A stretch of DNA of 64,000 nt, from contig NC_086375.1 in the NCBI RefSeq assembly GCF_036588685.1, positions 7,991,916 to 8,055,915 on the forward strand. The letters are read 5' to 3'. Shown here one piece after another: positions 12,101 to 21,745 of this stretch. The position numbers and the translations under genes are program-made. The stretch's first letter is position 1; each line of letters begins with the position of its first letter. Source of the DNA: Mytilus trossulus. Taxonomy: Eukaryota; Mollusca; Bivalvia; Mytilida; Mytilidae. The notes under the pieces are model-generated. The model was given only the letters and a program-made list of their open reading frames with translations, was not told where the DNA came from and did not search any database.

Positions 12101-14162
12101 GATAAGAAATGCAGATTGTGGTTTAATAAAGGAAAGATTTTTATTAGAAAAACAGGACAACATGAACCAGTTTATAACTATTATACCTCCAGCTTATCAT
12201 CAGATGTACATTCAGAGAATGATTGATGACTGGTCAAAGGGAAAAGTTCAGAATACATTTAGTAACATTAATATGAAGATACCTCAGTTCAGACAGAGAT
12301 ATCTCAGATATTTGATTACACTAGACATACCCATACAGAGGCAACTAGCAAACATCTGTGATGAAAACGACGTTAAGGACAATTTTTATGATAATGTCTA
12401 TGATACTGCTTTATTATATTGTTGTTACATGGGATATTTTTCTTTGGTCAAGTGGTGTTGTAATCATAATGTGAATGTAAACAGGTGTACATGTAATGGT
12501 CAGTCTCCCATTTTGACTTCTTGTGAATATGGTCATACAGAAATAGTGAAAATGTTGATAGACAGAGGAGCAGACTATAATAAAGGTGATAAGCATGGTC
12601 GTTCCCCTGTAATGAAGGCCTGTGAACATGGTTATATAGAAATAGTTGAGATGTTGATAGACCGAGGAGCAGACTATGATAAAGGTGACTGGAGGGATCA
12701 CACACCTGTAATGAAGGCCTGTGAACTTGGTTATACAGAATTAGTTGAGATGTTGTTAGACAGAGGAGCAGACTATAATAAATGTGACTGGAGGGATCAA
12801 ACACCTGTAATGAAGGCCTGTGAACATGGGTATACAGAAATAGTTAAGATGCTGTTAGACAGAGGAGTAGACTATAATAAATGTGATAAACATGTTCGTT
12901 CGCCTGTAATGAAGGCATGTGAACATGGTCATATAGAAATAGTAAAACTGTTGGTAAACAAAGGGGCAGACTGTCTTAAATTCAGTAATGATGGTTGTTC
13001 ACCCGTAATGAAGGCTTGTGAACATGGTCATACGGAAATAGTGAAAATGTTGTTAGAAATAGGAGCAAATTATAATAAATGTGACATTTGGGATCAGTCA
13101 TCTGTAATGAAGGCTTCTGAACATGGTCATACAGAAATAGTAAAGTTGTTGTTAGGCAGAGGAGCGGACTATAATAAATGTGACTGGAGTGGTCAGTCAT
13201 CTATAATGAAGGCTTCTGAACATGGTCATACAGAAATAGTAAAGATGTTGTTAGACAGAGGTGCAGACTATAATAAATGTGATAAATATGGTTGTTCACC
13301 TGTAATTAAGGCATGTGAACATTGTCATATTGAAATATTGAAGATGTTGATTGACAGAGGAGCAGACTATAATAAACGTGACTCAAGTGGTCAGTCACCT
13401 GTAATGAAGGCATGTGAACATGGTCATACAGAAATAGTAAAGATGTTGTTAGACAAAAGAGTAAACTATAATAAATGTGATAAACATGGTTGTTCACCTG
13501 TAATGAAGGCTTGTGAACGTGGTCATATAGATATAGTTAAGATGTTGGTAGACAGAGGGGCATACTTTAATAAATGTGATGATAGGGGTCAGTCATCTGT
13601 AATGAAGGCTTCTGAGCATGGTCATACAGAAATAGTAGAGTTTTTGATAGACAGAGGGGCAGACTGCCTTAAATGTAGTAATGATGGTTCTTCACCAGTA
13701 ATGAAGGCATGTGAACATGGTCATACAAAAACAGTGACAATGTTGTTAGACAGAGGAGCAAACTATATTGAATGTGATAAATATGGTTGTTCACCTATAA
13801 TTAAGGCGTTTGAACATGGTCATACAGAAACCGTGAAAATGTTGTTAGACAGAGGAGCAAACTATAATGAATGTGAGGAATTCGGTTATTCACTTGTAAT
13901 GAAGGCTTGTAAACTTGGTCATACAGAAATAGTAAAGTTGTTGTTAGACAGAGGAGCAGACTCTAATAAATGTGAATATTTGGATCAGTCAGCTTTAATG
14001 ATGGCTTGTGAATATGGTCATACAGAAATAGTTAAGTTGTTGGTAGACAGAGGAGTATACTATGATGGACCTGCTATAGATGGGTTTTCACCTGTAATGA
14101 AGGCTTGTGAACTAGGTCATACAGAAATAGTAAAGTTGTTGGTAGACAGAGGGGCACACTAA
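5915..14162 (+). CDS. HEPN (DZIP3-type) - coiled coil - nSTAND NTPase - ankyrin repeat protein, four exons
   Basis: Four exons join in frame at GT-AG borders: 5915-6131, 7127-7356, 10349-10664 and 11146-14162, giving 1260 codons including TAA (1259 aa). Order of domains: DZIP3-like HEPN (about 1-155), coiled coil (about 160-245), P-loop NTPase with helical tail (about 255-670), 18 ankyrin repeats (about 671-1259). No signal peptide or membrane segment is seen, so a cytosolic protein is likely. The family is known in molluscs as expanded HEPN/nSTAND sets and is taken to be innate-immune; a role as sensor-effector is inference. The start follows a minisatellite, and the protein then begins at once with family-like sequence (MASLSVEEENFV). 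The 3' end is odd: the stop arises from a slip of about two bases inside an ankyrin unit, so the array may once have been longer. Introns hold repeats only. Confidence 0.88.
7127..7356 (+). CDS. Exon 2: HEPN catalytic half with R-x4-H motif
   Basis: The acceptor is TTTTCTAG at 7126 and the donor is T|GTAAGT at 7357. Codon 124 (7279-7281) is Arg and codon 129 is His in YRNYLAH. This is the HEPN ribonuclease motif R-polar-x3-H, with Asn after the Arg as in many active HEPN RNases. Preceding text ADLARIK and following FF..AWNDI match the family. Whether the enzyme cleaves RNA is inference from the motif. Confidence 0.85.
7617..7760 (-). repeat. Truncated copy of the 150-bp-array element, in intron 2
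   Basis: It matches the start of the element at 55091-56212 (words AGCTTTAT, AGAGACCTG, ATGTCCATTGTCCTTGACC) and stops after the first unit. Confidence 0.6.
7800..8540 (+). repeat. Dispersed repeat ending in a 35-bp tandem array, in intron 2
   Basis: The first part is a dispersed repeat with 'ggggcccaaa.agtccaaaat' blocks. A piece of it (AAATTTAAACACACGGTT) recurs at 21695-21735. The end, about 8355-8530, is five copies of a 34-36-bp unit around CAGTATTGCGCAATAGCAAG. An open frame across the array is just the repeat read through. Confidence 0.75.
8541..10348. other. Remainder of intron 2, nothing recognised
   Basis: No conserved coding blocks. Several short open frames on both strands have no recognisable content. 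Confidence 0.5.
10349..10664 (+). CDS. Exon 3: coiled-coil linker
   Basis: The acceptor is TTTACAG and the exon opens with AIDRLGGQQMKQEC, completing the HEPN domain (the 'LGG' end). After that come about 80 residues of charged heptad-like sequence with an internal repeat around 'KKSH..L' (KKSHTKM, IKSHELL, KKSHDIL). The exon ends at PWNIR with a split codon. It probably mediates oligomerisation, which would suit a STAND protein; that role is inferred. Confidence 0.82.
11146..14162 (+). CDS. Exon 4: nSTAND P-loop NTPase and 18 ankyrin repeats
   Basis: The acceptor is TATTTCAG at 11145. Walker A is SSGVGKT (spliced residues about 296-302) and Walker B is LFVVDD (about 339-344), the pattern of the nSTAND3-type NTPases that follow HEPN_DZIP3. 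A Cys-rich helical region follows. From about 12397 there are 18 ankyrin units of 33 residues (99 bp), consensus SPVMKACEHGHTEIVKMLLD then RGADYNKCD. Units are very alike at DNA level, which points to recent amplification or gene conversion. The last unit stops at RGAH followed by TAA, although repeat-like DNA continues out of frame to about 14184. Confidence 0.9.
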
Positions 14163-14186
14163 CAAATGTGATGATAAGGGTCACTG

Positions 14187-15670
14187 CAGGGGCGAATTTA
14201 GGCGGGGGCGTGGCGGGCGTACGCCCCCCTCCGTAAATTTGCAAAGCATTGGTTGTCCCTAGCTCAAGAAAGTTTCTGAACAGACGACGACTAATAATAT
14301 CGTCGCATTGCATCTGTTTTATCATTCAAAGAAGTATATAAAACAGTAAGTTTAACAGAATCAACATGATTACTCATAAACTTACCTACGGTGTATTAGA
14401 ACACACCCGTGACATCGCGGGTCCGTTACTGAATTAAAGTATATAACTATGCGCAAGCCTTACTTTAGTATTAGTATTGTCATCTGATAAAATCATGCCG
14501 ATTATAAAATACACAGTTTTCTCTGCTTTCAAATCTTTCTGTTTGAACCCGTCGAACTGAAACTTATCAATTATTGGTTATGATAAATACTAATTACCGT
14601 ATAGCGGGTTATTTTCGCGGGTGTAAAATTTCGCGTTTTTCATTGAATAAGGTATACGAAAAATTTTGGCGGTTATTATTTTGGCGGACTCAACATTTTT
14701 AACATTACCTTTGCATGTACACTTTTAAATTGGCGGAATTTATTTTGGCGATTTTGTTCTATCCGCGAAAATAAGCGATTTACACTCCGCGAAAATAACC
14801 CGCTATACGGTATTTGGAAAACAAAAGGTCCTGGAATGGAGTATTTTTTTTAATCAACAGCATTGTCCTATATTAGTTATGAATTAAGTTGAATTCTTTG
14901 ATTCGCTGTTTTACGTCACTCATGCCCGCTAATAAATTGAAAACTGTACCTATATGCCTTATTTTTAGTCCAGATTTTTAGTATTCGTATTGTTATCTTA
15001 AAAAGTCTTACTGATTAAAATACTACAATAGGTAACAATTTGACAATTTAGTAGTGCCAACCCTGTGATTATGACCCGTGTATATAGCATATTAATCCTG
15101 CATACACTGTTTGGTGGTGCCCCTGTCAGATGCGGAACGTACAGATAAGATAATAAGTAACAGGTGATTATACTATTGGTATCGGTATCGGACTCGACCC
15201 GGAACTTCTTAATAATTGGCAATATCACTTACGTGGAAAACAAAAGGGCCTGGAGTGGTGTAATTTTTAATCTACACCTTTGTACTATATAAGTTGCATA
15301 TAAAGTTAAATTCTTTGATTCGTCGTTTTCACGTGATGACGGCTGACAAATTGGACCTCGTAATTTTAGTATTATAGATTATAAATATATTATTTTTATG
15401 CTTCAAAGAAAGGTGACGAACACGGTACTTCGTTTGATGAAATACCATAGGCTTTGGCAGTTAAAGTAAAACAATTGTTACAGTGTATTTACGGATTTTA
15501 TAAACAATTTCTTTGATAATCGAAGTTTCAAAACATTACTATTTCACTTTCCAACGAAGTAGGTGAGAGTGCCCTACCCGCGGTTGGGTTGGTTATTTCA
15601 TCATTGTACTGCGAACAGTCCATGTAACTGGTTAGATTCTTTCTTAATAACAGATAGAAATACTGGTTCA
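14187..15670. mobile_element. Repeat-derived block separating the ankyrin gene from its detached 3' fragment
   Basis: Ankyrin-like DNA stops at about 14185 and resumes at about 15672. The block starts with CAGGGGCGAATTTAGGCGGG, a hAT-like terminal motif. No matching right end or 8-bp duplication could be found, so the boundaries are uncertain. Inside are a MITE (14597-14810) and two diverged copies of one sequence (about 14815-14945 and 15233-15360, sharing GGAAAACAAAAGG, CCTGGA.TGG and TTCTTTGATTCG). Confidence 0.55.
14597..14810. mobile_element. 214-bp MITE with about 31-bp terminal inverted repeats
   Basis: Both ends read CCGTATAGCGGGTTATTTTC inward and the inverted match continues to GTGTAAA with one indel. 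TA lies directly outside each end, suggesting a TA target duplication as in Tc1/mariner-type MITEs. Confidence 0.85.
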
Positions 15671-15671
15671 T

Positions 15672-15862
15672 GTGATGAAAGGAGTCAGTCACCTGTAATG
15701 AAGGGGTGCGAACATGGTCATACAAAAATAGTAAAGGTGCTGGTAGACAGAGGCGGTTACTGGAATGAATGTGATGGTGATGGCAAGACACCTCTAATGA
15801 AGGCATATGCACATGGTCATACAGAAATAGTAAATACTGTTATGCCTAAGTGTAGGAGTTGA
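15672..15862 (+). pseudogene. Detached ankyrin fragment of the HEPN-nSTAND gene
   Basis: The frame reads CDERSQSPVMKGCEHGHTKI and then a second unit with TPLMKAYAHGHTEIV, ending PKCRS and TGA. Two ankyrin units are clear and closest to those of the upstream gene. It lies about 1.5 kb past that gene's stop with repeat DNA between. It may be the original 3' end of the array or a fragment of a paralogue. Splicing to the upstream exon cannot be excluded but I see no convincing donor. Confidence 0.7.
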
Positions 15863-15984
15863 GGATGATAGTTTCATATATGTATCATGTTTCATTCTTT
15901 TCTTGTGTTGCTCAGAAAGTTCATTTCTACTTTCACTTTCATTTCCGTGTTCCGCTACTCTGAGCTGCACTGGTTTATCATGAA

Positions 15985-16140
15985 CGTAAGGCAATAACTT
16001 TCTTATCTGGGGGGGGGCCTGGGGTTTTTTTGAGAAAAAAAATGTTGATGGCCTAGCTGACTGAAAAATGATTATATTTTGCATTGTAGCTGAAAAAAAA
16101 ATTATGCTGTCATCTGCTTGAAAAAAAAAATTGCACTGCT
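15985..16140. repeat. G-run and A-run low-complexity repeat
   Basis: It holds a run of nine G followed by CCTGGGGTTTTTTTGAG, then repeated 'TGAAAAAAAAA' blocks. It looks like a dispersed repeat fragment upstream of the Penelope-like element; no function is seen. Confidence 0.45.
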
Positions 16141-16197
16141 AAATAAAATTTGAGAATGGTGAACCTAACAACAGTTGAGACAGTGAAATAGCAGATA

Positions 16198-17460
16198 TTG
16201 ATACAAATCAGAATTAAGAAACTGAATGGGTCCATCAATGCACATGCTACCTCAATCTTTAAAGACCCAAATGTTGCAAAAGACCTATCCGACCTCCATG
16301 ACAAATATGTTGTTGTCCCCGCAGATAAAGCCCCAAATAAAATCGTTTTTGTGTTTATAAGTCATTACATTAACTGCTTGAGAATTGACAATTCACTTGA
16401 AAACTCAACATATACCCTCACGACACTTACCAATCAGGAAAACCTGGATAATCATAGGTCTGTTCTATGTTCCTTTGGAATTTCAACCAAAGATAAAGAA
16501 CTAGATCTTCCATCACTGTATTGGATACCTCAACTACATAAGTGTCCTTGCAAACAACGGTATATTGCTGGGTCTTCCAAGTGCTCCACGAAACCTCTTT
16601 CTAAATTATTAACATCTATTTTATCAGCAATCAAAGACGGGCTTCAAAGTTATTGTGAAACTGCATATTCTAGGTGGCGTAAATCAGATGTGGATACTTA
16701 AAAATTCCAAAGATCTTTTAGAGTACATACAATCTAACTCTCTTTTATCTTGTAACAGTATTAAAACATTTGACTTTTCTATCTTTACACAAGTATTATA
16801 CTACAGATACAGTTAAGTCGGCTTCATATCTCGACTTGCATCTATAAATTGACAATGAGGGTCGGTTGAAAACAAACCTTTACGACAAAAGAGATGATTT
16901 CAGCTTTCCAATTGTGAACTTTCCATTTCTAAGTAGCAACATTCGATCAGCACCTGCATACGGGGTATATATCTCCCAATTAATACGATATTCCCGTGCT
17001 TGGATTTCCTATCAAGATTTTCCTGATAGAGGGTTGCTGCTCACAAGGAAGCTATTAAACCAAGAGTTTCAAAGATTTCGTAAATTTTACGGACGCCATC
17101 ACGTGTTGGTTGAACATTATGGAATAACCGTTTCACAAATGATATCGTATATGTTCCTTACGTCGTAACTACAATCCCCTTCCCTTTCATGAATGTGACC
17201 TACCGAATTAGACTATTTACCGGATTTGTAATTACATAAGCAACACGACGGGTGCCACATGTGGCCCTTCCGGAGCACCTGAGATCTCCCCTAGTTTTTG
17301 GTGGGCTTCGTGTTGTTTATTCTTTAGTTTTCTATGTTATGTCATGTGTACTATTGTTTTTCTGTTTGTCTTTTTTTTTTTAGCCATGGCGTTGTCAGTT
17401 TGTTTTAGATTTAGGAGTTTGACTGTCCCTTTGGTATCTTTCGTCCCTCTTTTATAAACA
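16198..17460 (+). mobile_element. Penelope-like reverse transcriptase remnant with internal deletion
   Basis: The first part (16280-16700) reads LHDKYVVVPADKAPNKIVFV, then LDLPSLYWIPQLHKCP and IAGSSKCSTKPLSKLL, the N-terminal RT blocks of the Penelope-like family common in bivalves. After about 16790 the text jumps to the C-terminal part (LKTNLYDKRDDFSFPIVNFP, SNIRSAPAYGVYISQL, 16865-17165), so the catalytic middle with the active-site aspartates is missing. At least two frameshifts or stops are present. The trailer (17170-17460) with CCATGGCGTTGTCAG and CCCTTTGGTATC matches the minus-strand fragment at 1363-1470. Assignment to Penelope-like is from memory of the family. Confidence 0.75.
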
Positions 17461-17813
17461 TCTGTCCAGTCTACAGATTACGCTAAGATTTCTATTTATA
17501 CAATGTACCTTATCACTTTTTGTATGTTCCTGGTTTGATCAAGAAATGTTTTAAAGCATTCAAAATCTCCCGCATATATATGTTACTGCATTAAGAACAT
17601 ACTTAAAACTGCAACTGTTATCAACATAAAATGGTCATTTTATAACAGGAATAGATATGGAATCATCTGAGGGAATCATAAGCAGTCTTTTAAGGTAGCA
17701 CTTATTGTGTATATGACACAGACTTGTTTACCGGTAGTATTTTCCATTTGCATCATTCTTTATACCTCTTAAATTTTATATGGCATGTCAATTATCATAG
17801 CTAGAAACAGTGG
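17461..17813. other. No gene recognised
   Basis: AT-rich DNA between the Penelope-like trailer and the short open frame at 17814. Confidence 0.5.
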
Positions 17814-18023
17814 ATGTTTATAATTTGGAGATACTCACTCTTTGCCATTACATATGGAAAAGGTGGCCACTTCAATTGCAGTGTTAAAATTCAAGGACTG
17901 TGGTACCTGTATGATGGACTAAAAGAATATCATAATGTTGGAAGTGGGCTAAAAAAAAACAGAGACAATATCCAATGCCAGGATATAGACAGAGCCATGC
18001 ACTTTACATTTAACATCAATTAG
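17814..18023 (+). CDS. Short open frame with a His box like that of C19 proteases (partial, unsure)
   Basis: The 69-residue frame contains YGKGGHFNCSVKIQGLWYLY followed by DGL. H-F-x-C-x-V-x5-W-Y-x-Y-D-G resembles the C-terminal His box of ubiquitin-specific-protease-like domains, which also occur in some transposon-encoded proteins. No upstream Cys box was found and no splice partners could be assigned. It may be the last exon of a gene, or a piece of a mobile element next to the Gypsy LTR. Treat as unassigned. Confidence 0.3.
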   Translation: MFIIWRYSLFAITYGKGGHFNCSVKIQGLWYLYDGLKEYHNVGSGLKKNRDNIQCQDIDRAMHFTFNIN

Positions 18024-18225
18024 AAAATTAAAATGAATTTTATGTTAATTTTATGGTTTTGTGAGAAAAAAAATGTATTTCTGTTCCACATTAATAAAAA
18101 ACAAATTTTGCTTTCCCTCTCATAAGAAAAAAAAATTATCAGAGGAAGGGTCTGAAAAAAAAATTATGAACACAAAAACAATCCTTTGCTCACCTGTTCT
18201 ATTCAATCACGTTAAGGGTCTTTAT

Positions 18226-19114
18226 TGTAACCAGGGTATGTTCCCACTAAGGGTTATTCATGTTATTCTTGATATGACCATATATCTCCCCTTTTTCCTC
18301 GACAGTTGTGTATTCCTATTTGTTTTTGCGCCATTTTCTATATTGTTGCCATGGGAACTTCCGGTTTTAAGTACAAATCGGAATGGACCGAGATAACCTA
18401 GTTTCCAGAACCCGTAATTATGTATAAGTAGAATTACAACCAATCGCTACGTTAATTTTACGGACACACTTATCGTTATAGTAACGGACACACTTTTTGT
18501 GTCCGCAAACTTCCGGACTATATAAACGGTTTGAACAGTGGTATACTACTGTTGGCCTTATGTAGCAGACGGTTCTGGACAGCTCACATTACCCTGACCA
18601 TTTTGATAGATATACCATTATTACATGACTCTATACCACTTGTGTGAACTATTGCCAGGTTAATGATAACCCCGATTTTTATGATATTTACGACCTGACA
18701 AGTGACCTATATTATTCACTATAATACTATTTATAGTAAAACCACTTTCCCATGTTTACGCACGACGATTAACATCCAAGGGAGCACTGAACCGTTTTTG
18801 CTTTTGGATATTTATTTATAACATGTATATATATTGATTTATGACTGATTAAGTAGTCATTGCTAAACTTAAAACTGTTTTTGTTATATTTTATCTTGAA
18901 ATGATTAAGAAACCAGTGTCTTAGATTACTCAGTCTAGCTACCAAGGTTTGCAAATTACCATTGCATGTTTCACGCTTACCAGTGACTGTGAAGGACTTT
19001 AAATTAAAAGGCCTGATACCAAGGTTGATTTGTATCTAGTGTTAAACAAGTAAATACACACACACATAAATATGAGCTTCGTAATGCTATACCAGAGACG
19101 TTACACATGTTACA
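18226..19114 (+). repeat. Probable 5' LTR of a Ty3/Gypsy element
   Basis: It begins TGTAAC and ends GTTACA, a perfect 6-bp inverted terminus of the TG...CA type. It ends two bases before a tRNA primer-binding site. It contains a TATA-like ACTATATAAACGG at about 18518 and a hairpin GGACACAC-TTTT-GTGTCC at about 18485-18505. The left edge rests on the inverted terminus only; the matching 3' LTR was not found in the window. Confidence 0.65.
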
Positions 19115-19116
19115 TT

Positions 19117-19139
19117 TGGTGACCGGCGGTGGGATTCGA
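19117..19139 (+). promoter_or_regulatory. tRNA primer-binding site
   Basis: The 23 bases starting TGGTGACCGGCGG are the reverse complement of a tRNA 3' end: CCA, acceptor stem, then a T arm with the TTCGAATCC loop sequence. The position two bases after the LTR is right for minus-strand priming. The tRNA identity was not determined. Confidence 0.8.
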
Positions 19140-19215
19140 TTTATAAACCTAGGTTTTTTTCTTGACATAAAGTGAAACATAAAATTATATAATTAAATAT
19201 TTATACTGACATAAA

Positions 19216-20643
19216 ATGAGTGAAAACAATTTCAGTGGATCTTAAGCTTCAAGTGCCAGAGATTCACCAATTTTAAGTAGTCAAAGTTCCCAAATGACAT
19301 CTCTTGAAATATTATCACCATTTACGGTGCATGCACCTGATTTGCATACTATTGAAACCACATTTGATGTTATAACTGATTTTGTTAGCCATTTACACAA
19401 GGGTTAAGTGACCAAGCTAAAGAGAACCAAAATTTCAAAAACCAATTTGATACTTATAGTGTGTATACCAATAGAAAAATTGATGACCTGTCATCACAAT
19501 TTAATACAAGATTAAGTGACATGTGAAAAGATTTTGACACAAAATTAGAAAACCAATCTGTTGAAATTAACACAAAATTACAAAATAATTCAGGTTCTGC
19601 ATTTATATTTCTCAGAATTAGTTTTACCTGATCATATGCAAGTTGTAATGGAAAAATGGAAAATTAACCTCAAAGCGGATCAATGCAAAATTGTAGTTGA
19701 CATGTTAACTAAATACTCTGGAGTTTTTGAAATGTCCAAAAATAATCTAGGTAGGACAGATATAATCCAACATAAAATAAATACATGGAATGCTCATCCT
19801 ATAAAACAAAATTCACGACGTGTACCTTTGACTCAAAGAAAGGAAGTTGATGAAGAAATACAACGGATGCTTGACGGGGGTATTATATCTCATTCCAAGT
19901 CCCCATGGAGCTCTCCTATTGTAGTTGTTCGTAAGAAAGACCAGTCAATTCGCCTTTGCATAGATTTTCGCTTAGTCAACGATATGTCTATCAAGGATAA
20001 TTTTCCGTTACCAAGGATAGAGGACTGCCTTGATGCGCTAAGGGAAAATCAATGGTTTGGTACTCTTGATTTGGCCAGTGGGCATGGACCCTCACGACGG
20101 TGCTAAAACACCTTTTGTTACTAGTAAGGGCATTTTTTAACTCAATCGCATGCCTTTTGGTTTGTGTAATGCAGGTGCCACTTTTTCCAGATTTATGCAG
20201 TATATCTTATCTGGGTTGCAATTGGAAATTTGTGTTTTATACCTAGATGACATCACTGTGTTTTCGAAGTCATTTGAGGAGCACATTACCAGGCTCCAAA
20301 AAGTTTTCGATAGCATTCAAAATTGAAAATTGCCCCTAAAAGTGTTTCATTTTTCAAAAGATAGTTTCATTTCTGGGACATGTTGTGAATTCAGATGGTA
20401 TTTCACCAGATCCAATTAAAATAGTAGCTGTACGGTCATGGCCTATACCAACCAATGTTAAGGATGTAAGAAGTTTTCTTTGAACCTGTTCCTATTATAG
20501 AAAATTTATTAAAGATTTTTCAAAAATAGCTAGACCCTAACATTGACTTACAGAAAAGAATGTGAAAAGAATGTGATTTTTAAATGGAATGCTGAATGTG
20601 AAACAGCATTCAATATTTTGAAAGAGGTCCTTATAACTAGATT
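19216..20643 (+). pseudogene. Ty3/Gypsy gag start and reverse transcriptase, broken
   Basis: After the primer site an ATG (19216) opens a gag-like frame that soon meets stops. The sequence then jumps into pol at about 19610, so most of gag and the protease are deleted. RT blocks follow in shifting frames: GIISHSKSPWSSPIVVVRKK, RLCIDFRLVND, FPLPRIEDCLD, TLDLASG (to 20090), then after a frameshift the Y-L-D-D active site (about 20238-20250) and the FLGHV-like region. Stops and frameshifts are numerous, so it cannot be active. The text breaks at 20643, where the TTAA-flanked insert begins; RNase H and integrase resume at 33804. Confidence 0.85.
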
Positions 20644-20647
20644 TTAA

Positions 20648-21596
20648 GTACAGATCTCTATAAGAACCAGGTAGTGTGCCATATACATGTGATACATGGG
20701 GTTTTTCAGATTTTATCTATAAATGGCCTAGTAGAAGCAATATATGAAAAATGCTCAAAAAATAATTTTGAGTGGGAAATTATGAGTGGTTGCCATGGTA
20801 ACGGACACACAATTTTTTGGTTGTTAAGCGTTGTAAAATCTTTCAAAAATCAACTAAATCTCCAAATTTTAGAGCCTGATTATGAATAGAATAATGCATT
20901 TTTCATTAATTTTCATATGTAACATTGATAGAACTTGGTTTAAGCTTCATTTTAGTGAAAATTACATGTCAACCAAATTTGTATTTTTTTTGTAAAATTT
21001 TGTGAAAAAATGCATTTTTTCAACTTTTCTGAAAATGGGATTTTTGCTGAATTACCCCATTTTCTCTGGTGTTTTTCAGAAAAGTGCAAATATGTACAGA
21101 ATAGTTAGCACTGTAGTTATGAAGTTTGGATACTACTTTACCAAATTTAATAGAAAAATGTGAGGGATTTTTTTTAGTTTTATCACCATAGCAACCGAAT
21201 TTTTCCTTGGAAACGGAGTTTTCAATTGCAGAATATTGCAGTTTAAGAGCTTAAATGTCCTGAATTTTTCATAATTGATAAGAAAAATACATAAAAGCTA
21301 ACGCAAACTTTAAACTACAATCGTTAAGTGTTGTTGACTTCAATAGTTACCACGAACAGACATATTATCCATAGCAACATCCACTAAAAAACTGCATAAA
21401 TAGAAATTTATGTGAAAAAAATAGATAAATAAAGGGTTCAAATTGGAAAATGACTTCATTCTTTGCTTCACTCACAGTCTTGTCTGGGATTTTTTCTTCA
21501 GATTGTTCAATAAATGTTATATGTCATAAAACATTAGGGTTGAGGGGGGGGGGGGCTTGGAAAAAGGGGGGAGGGGGGTAAGTTGATTTTTTCAAA
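20648..21596 (+). repeat. Left terminal inverted repeat of the TTAA element
   Basis: It matches the reverse complement of 32876-33799 over nearly its whole length, for example AAAAATGCTCAAAAAATAAT, GGTTGCCATGGTAACGGACA and CATTTTCTCTGGTGTTTTTC. The match reaches an internal G-run. Differences are mainly point changes plus a few short indels. Confidence 0.9.
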
Positions 21597-21745
21597 TGTT
21601 GCATACAAGTAGATACTTGAAAAGATAATTGCGTTTCGTCGTCCGAAAAAACATTGGTTTTCGCACTTTAACTTTATTGTAAGTTAATAGAAATCTATGA
21701 AATTTAAACACACGGTTATTTACCTCATAAAGAAGGTTGGGATTG
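21597..21745 (+). repeat. Piece of the dispersed repeat also seen at about 8056-8150
   Basis: The two copies share TGAAATTTAAACACACGGTT and GGTTGGGATTG. The BEL/Pao coding frame ends inside this repeat, so the junction truncates the retroelement. Confidence 0.7.

Noticed and set aside
12414-13497. Several minus-strand open frames rich in 'IYYSLLLCL'
   Set aside because: They are the antisense reading of the ankyrin repeats and repeat with the same 33-residue period.
14187-15129. hAT element ending at the CCCCTG near 15124-15129
   Set aside because: The 8 bases outside this end do not match those outside the left end, and the inner sequence is not inverted, so the right border is unproven.
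19117-19139. tRNA gene fragment
   Set aside because: Only the 3' end complement is present, and its position after an LTR fits a primer-binding site.
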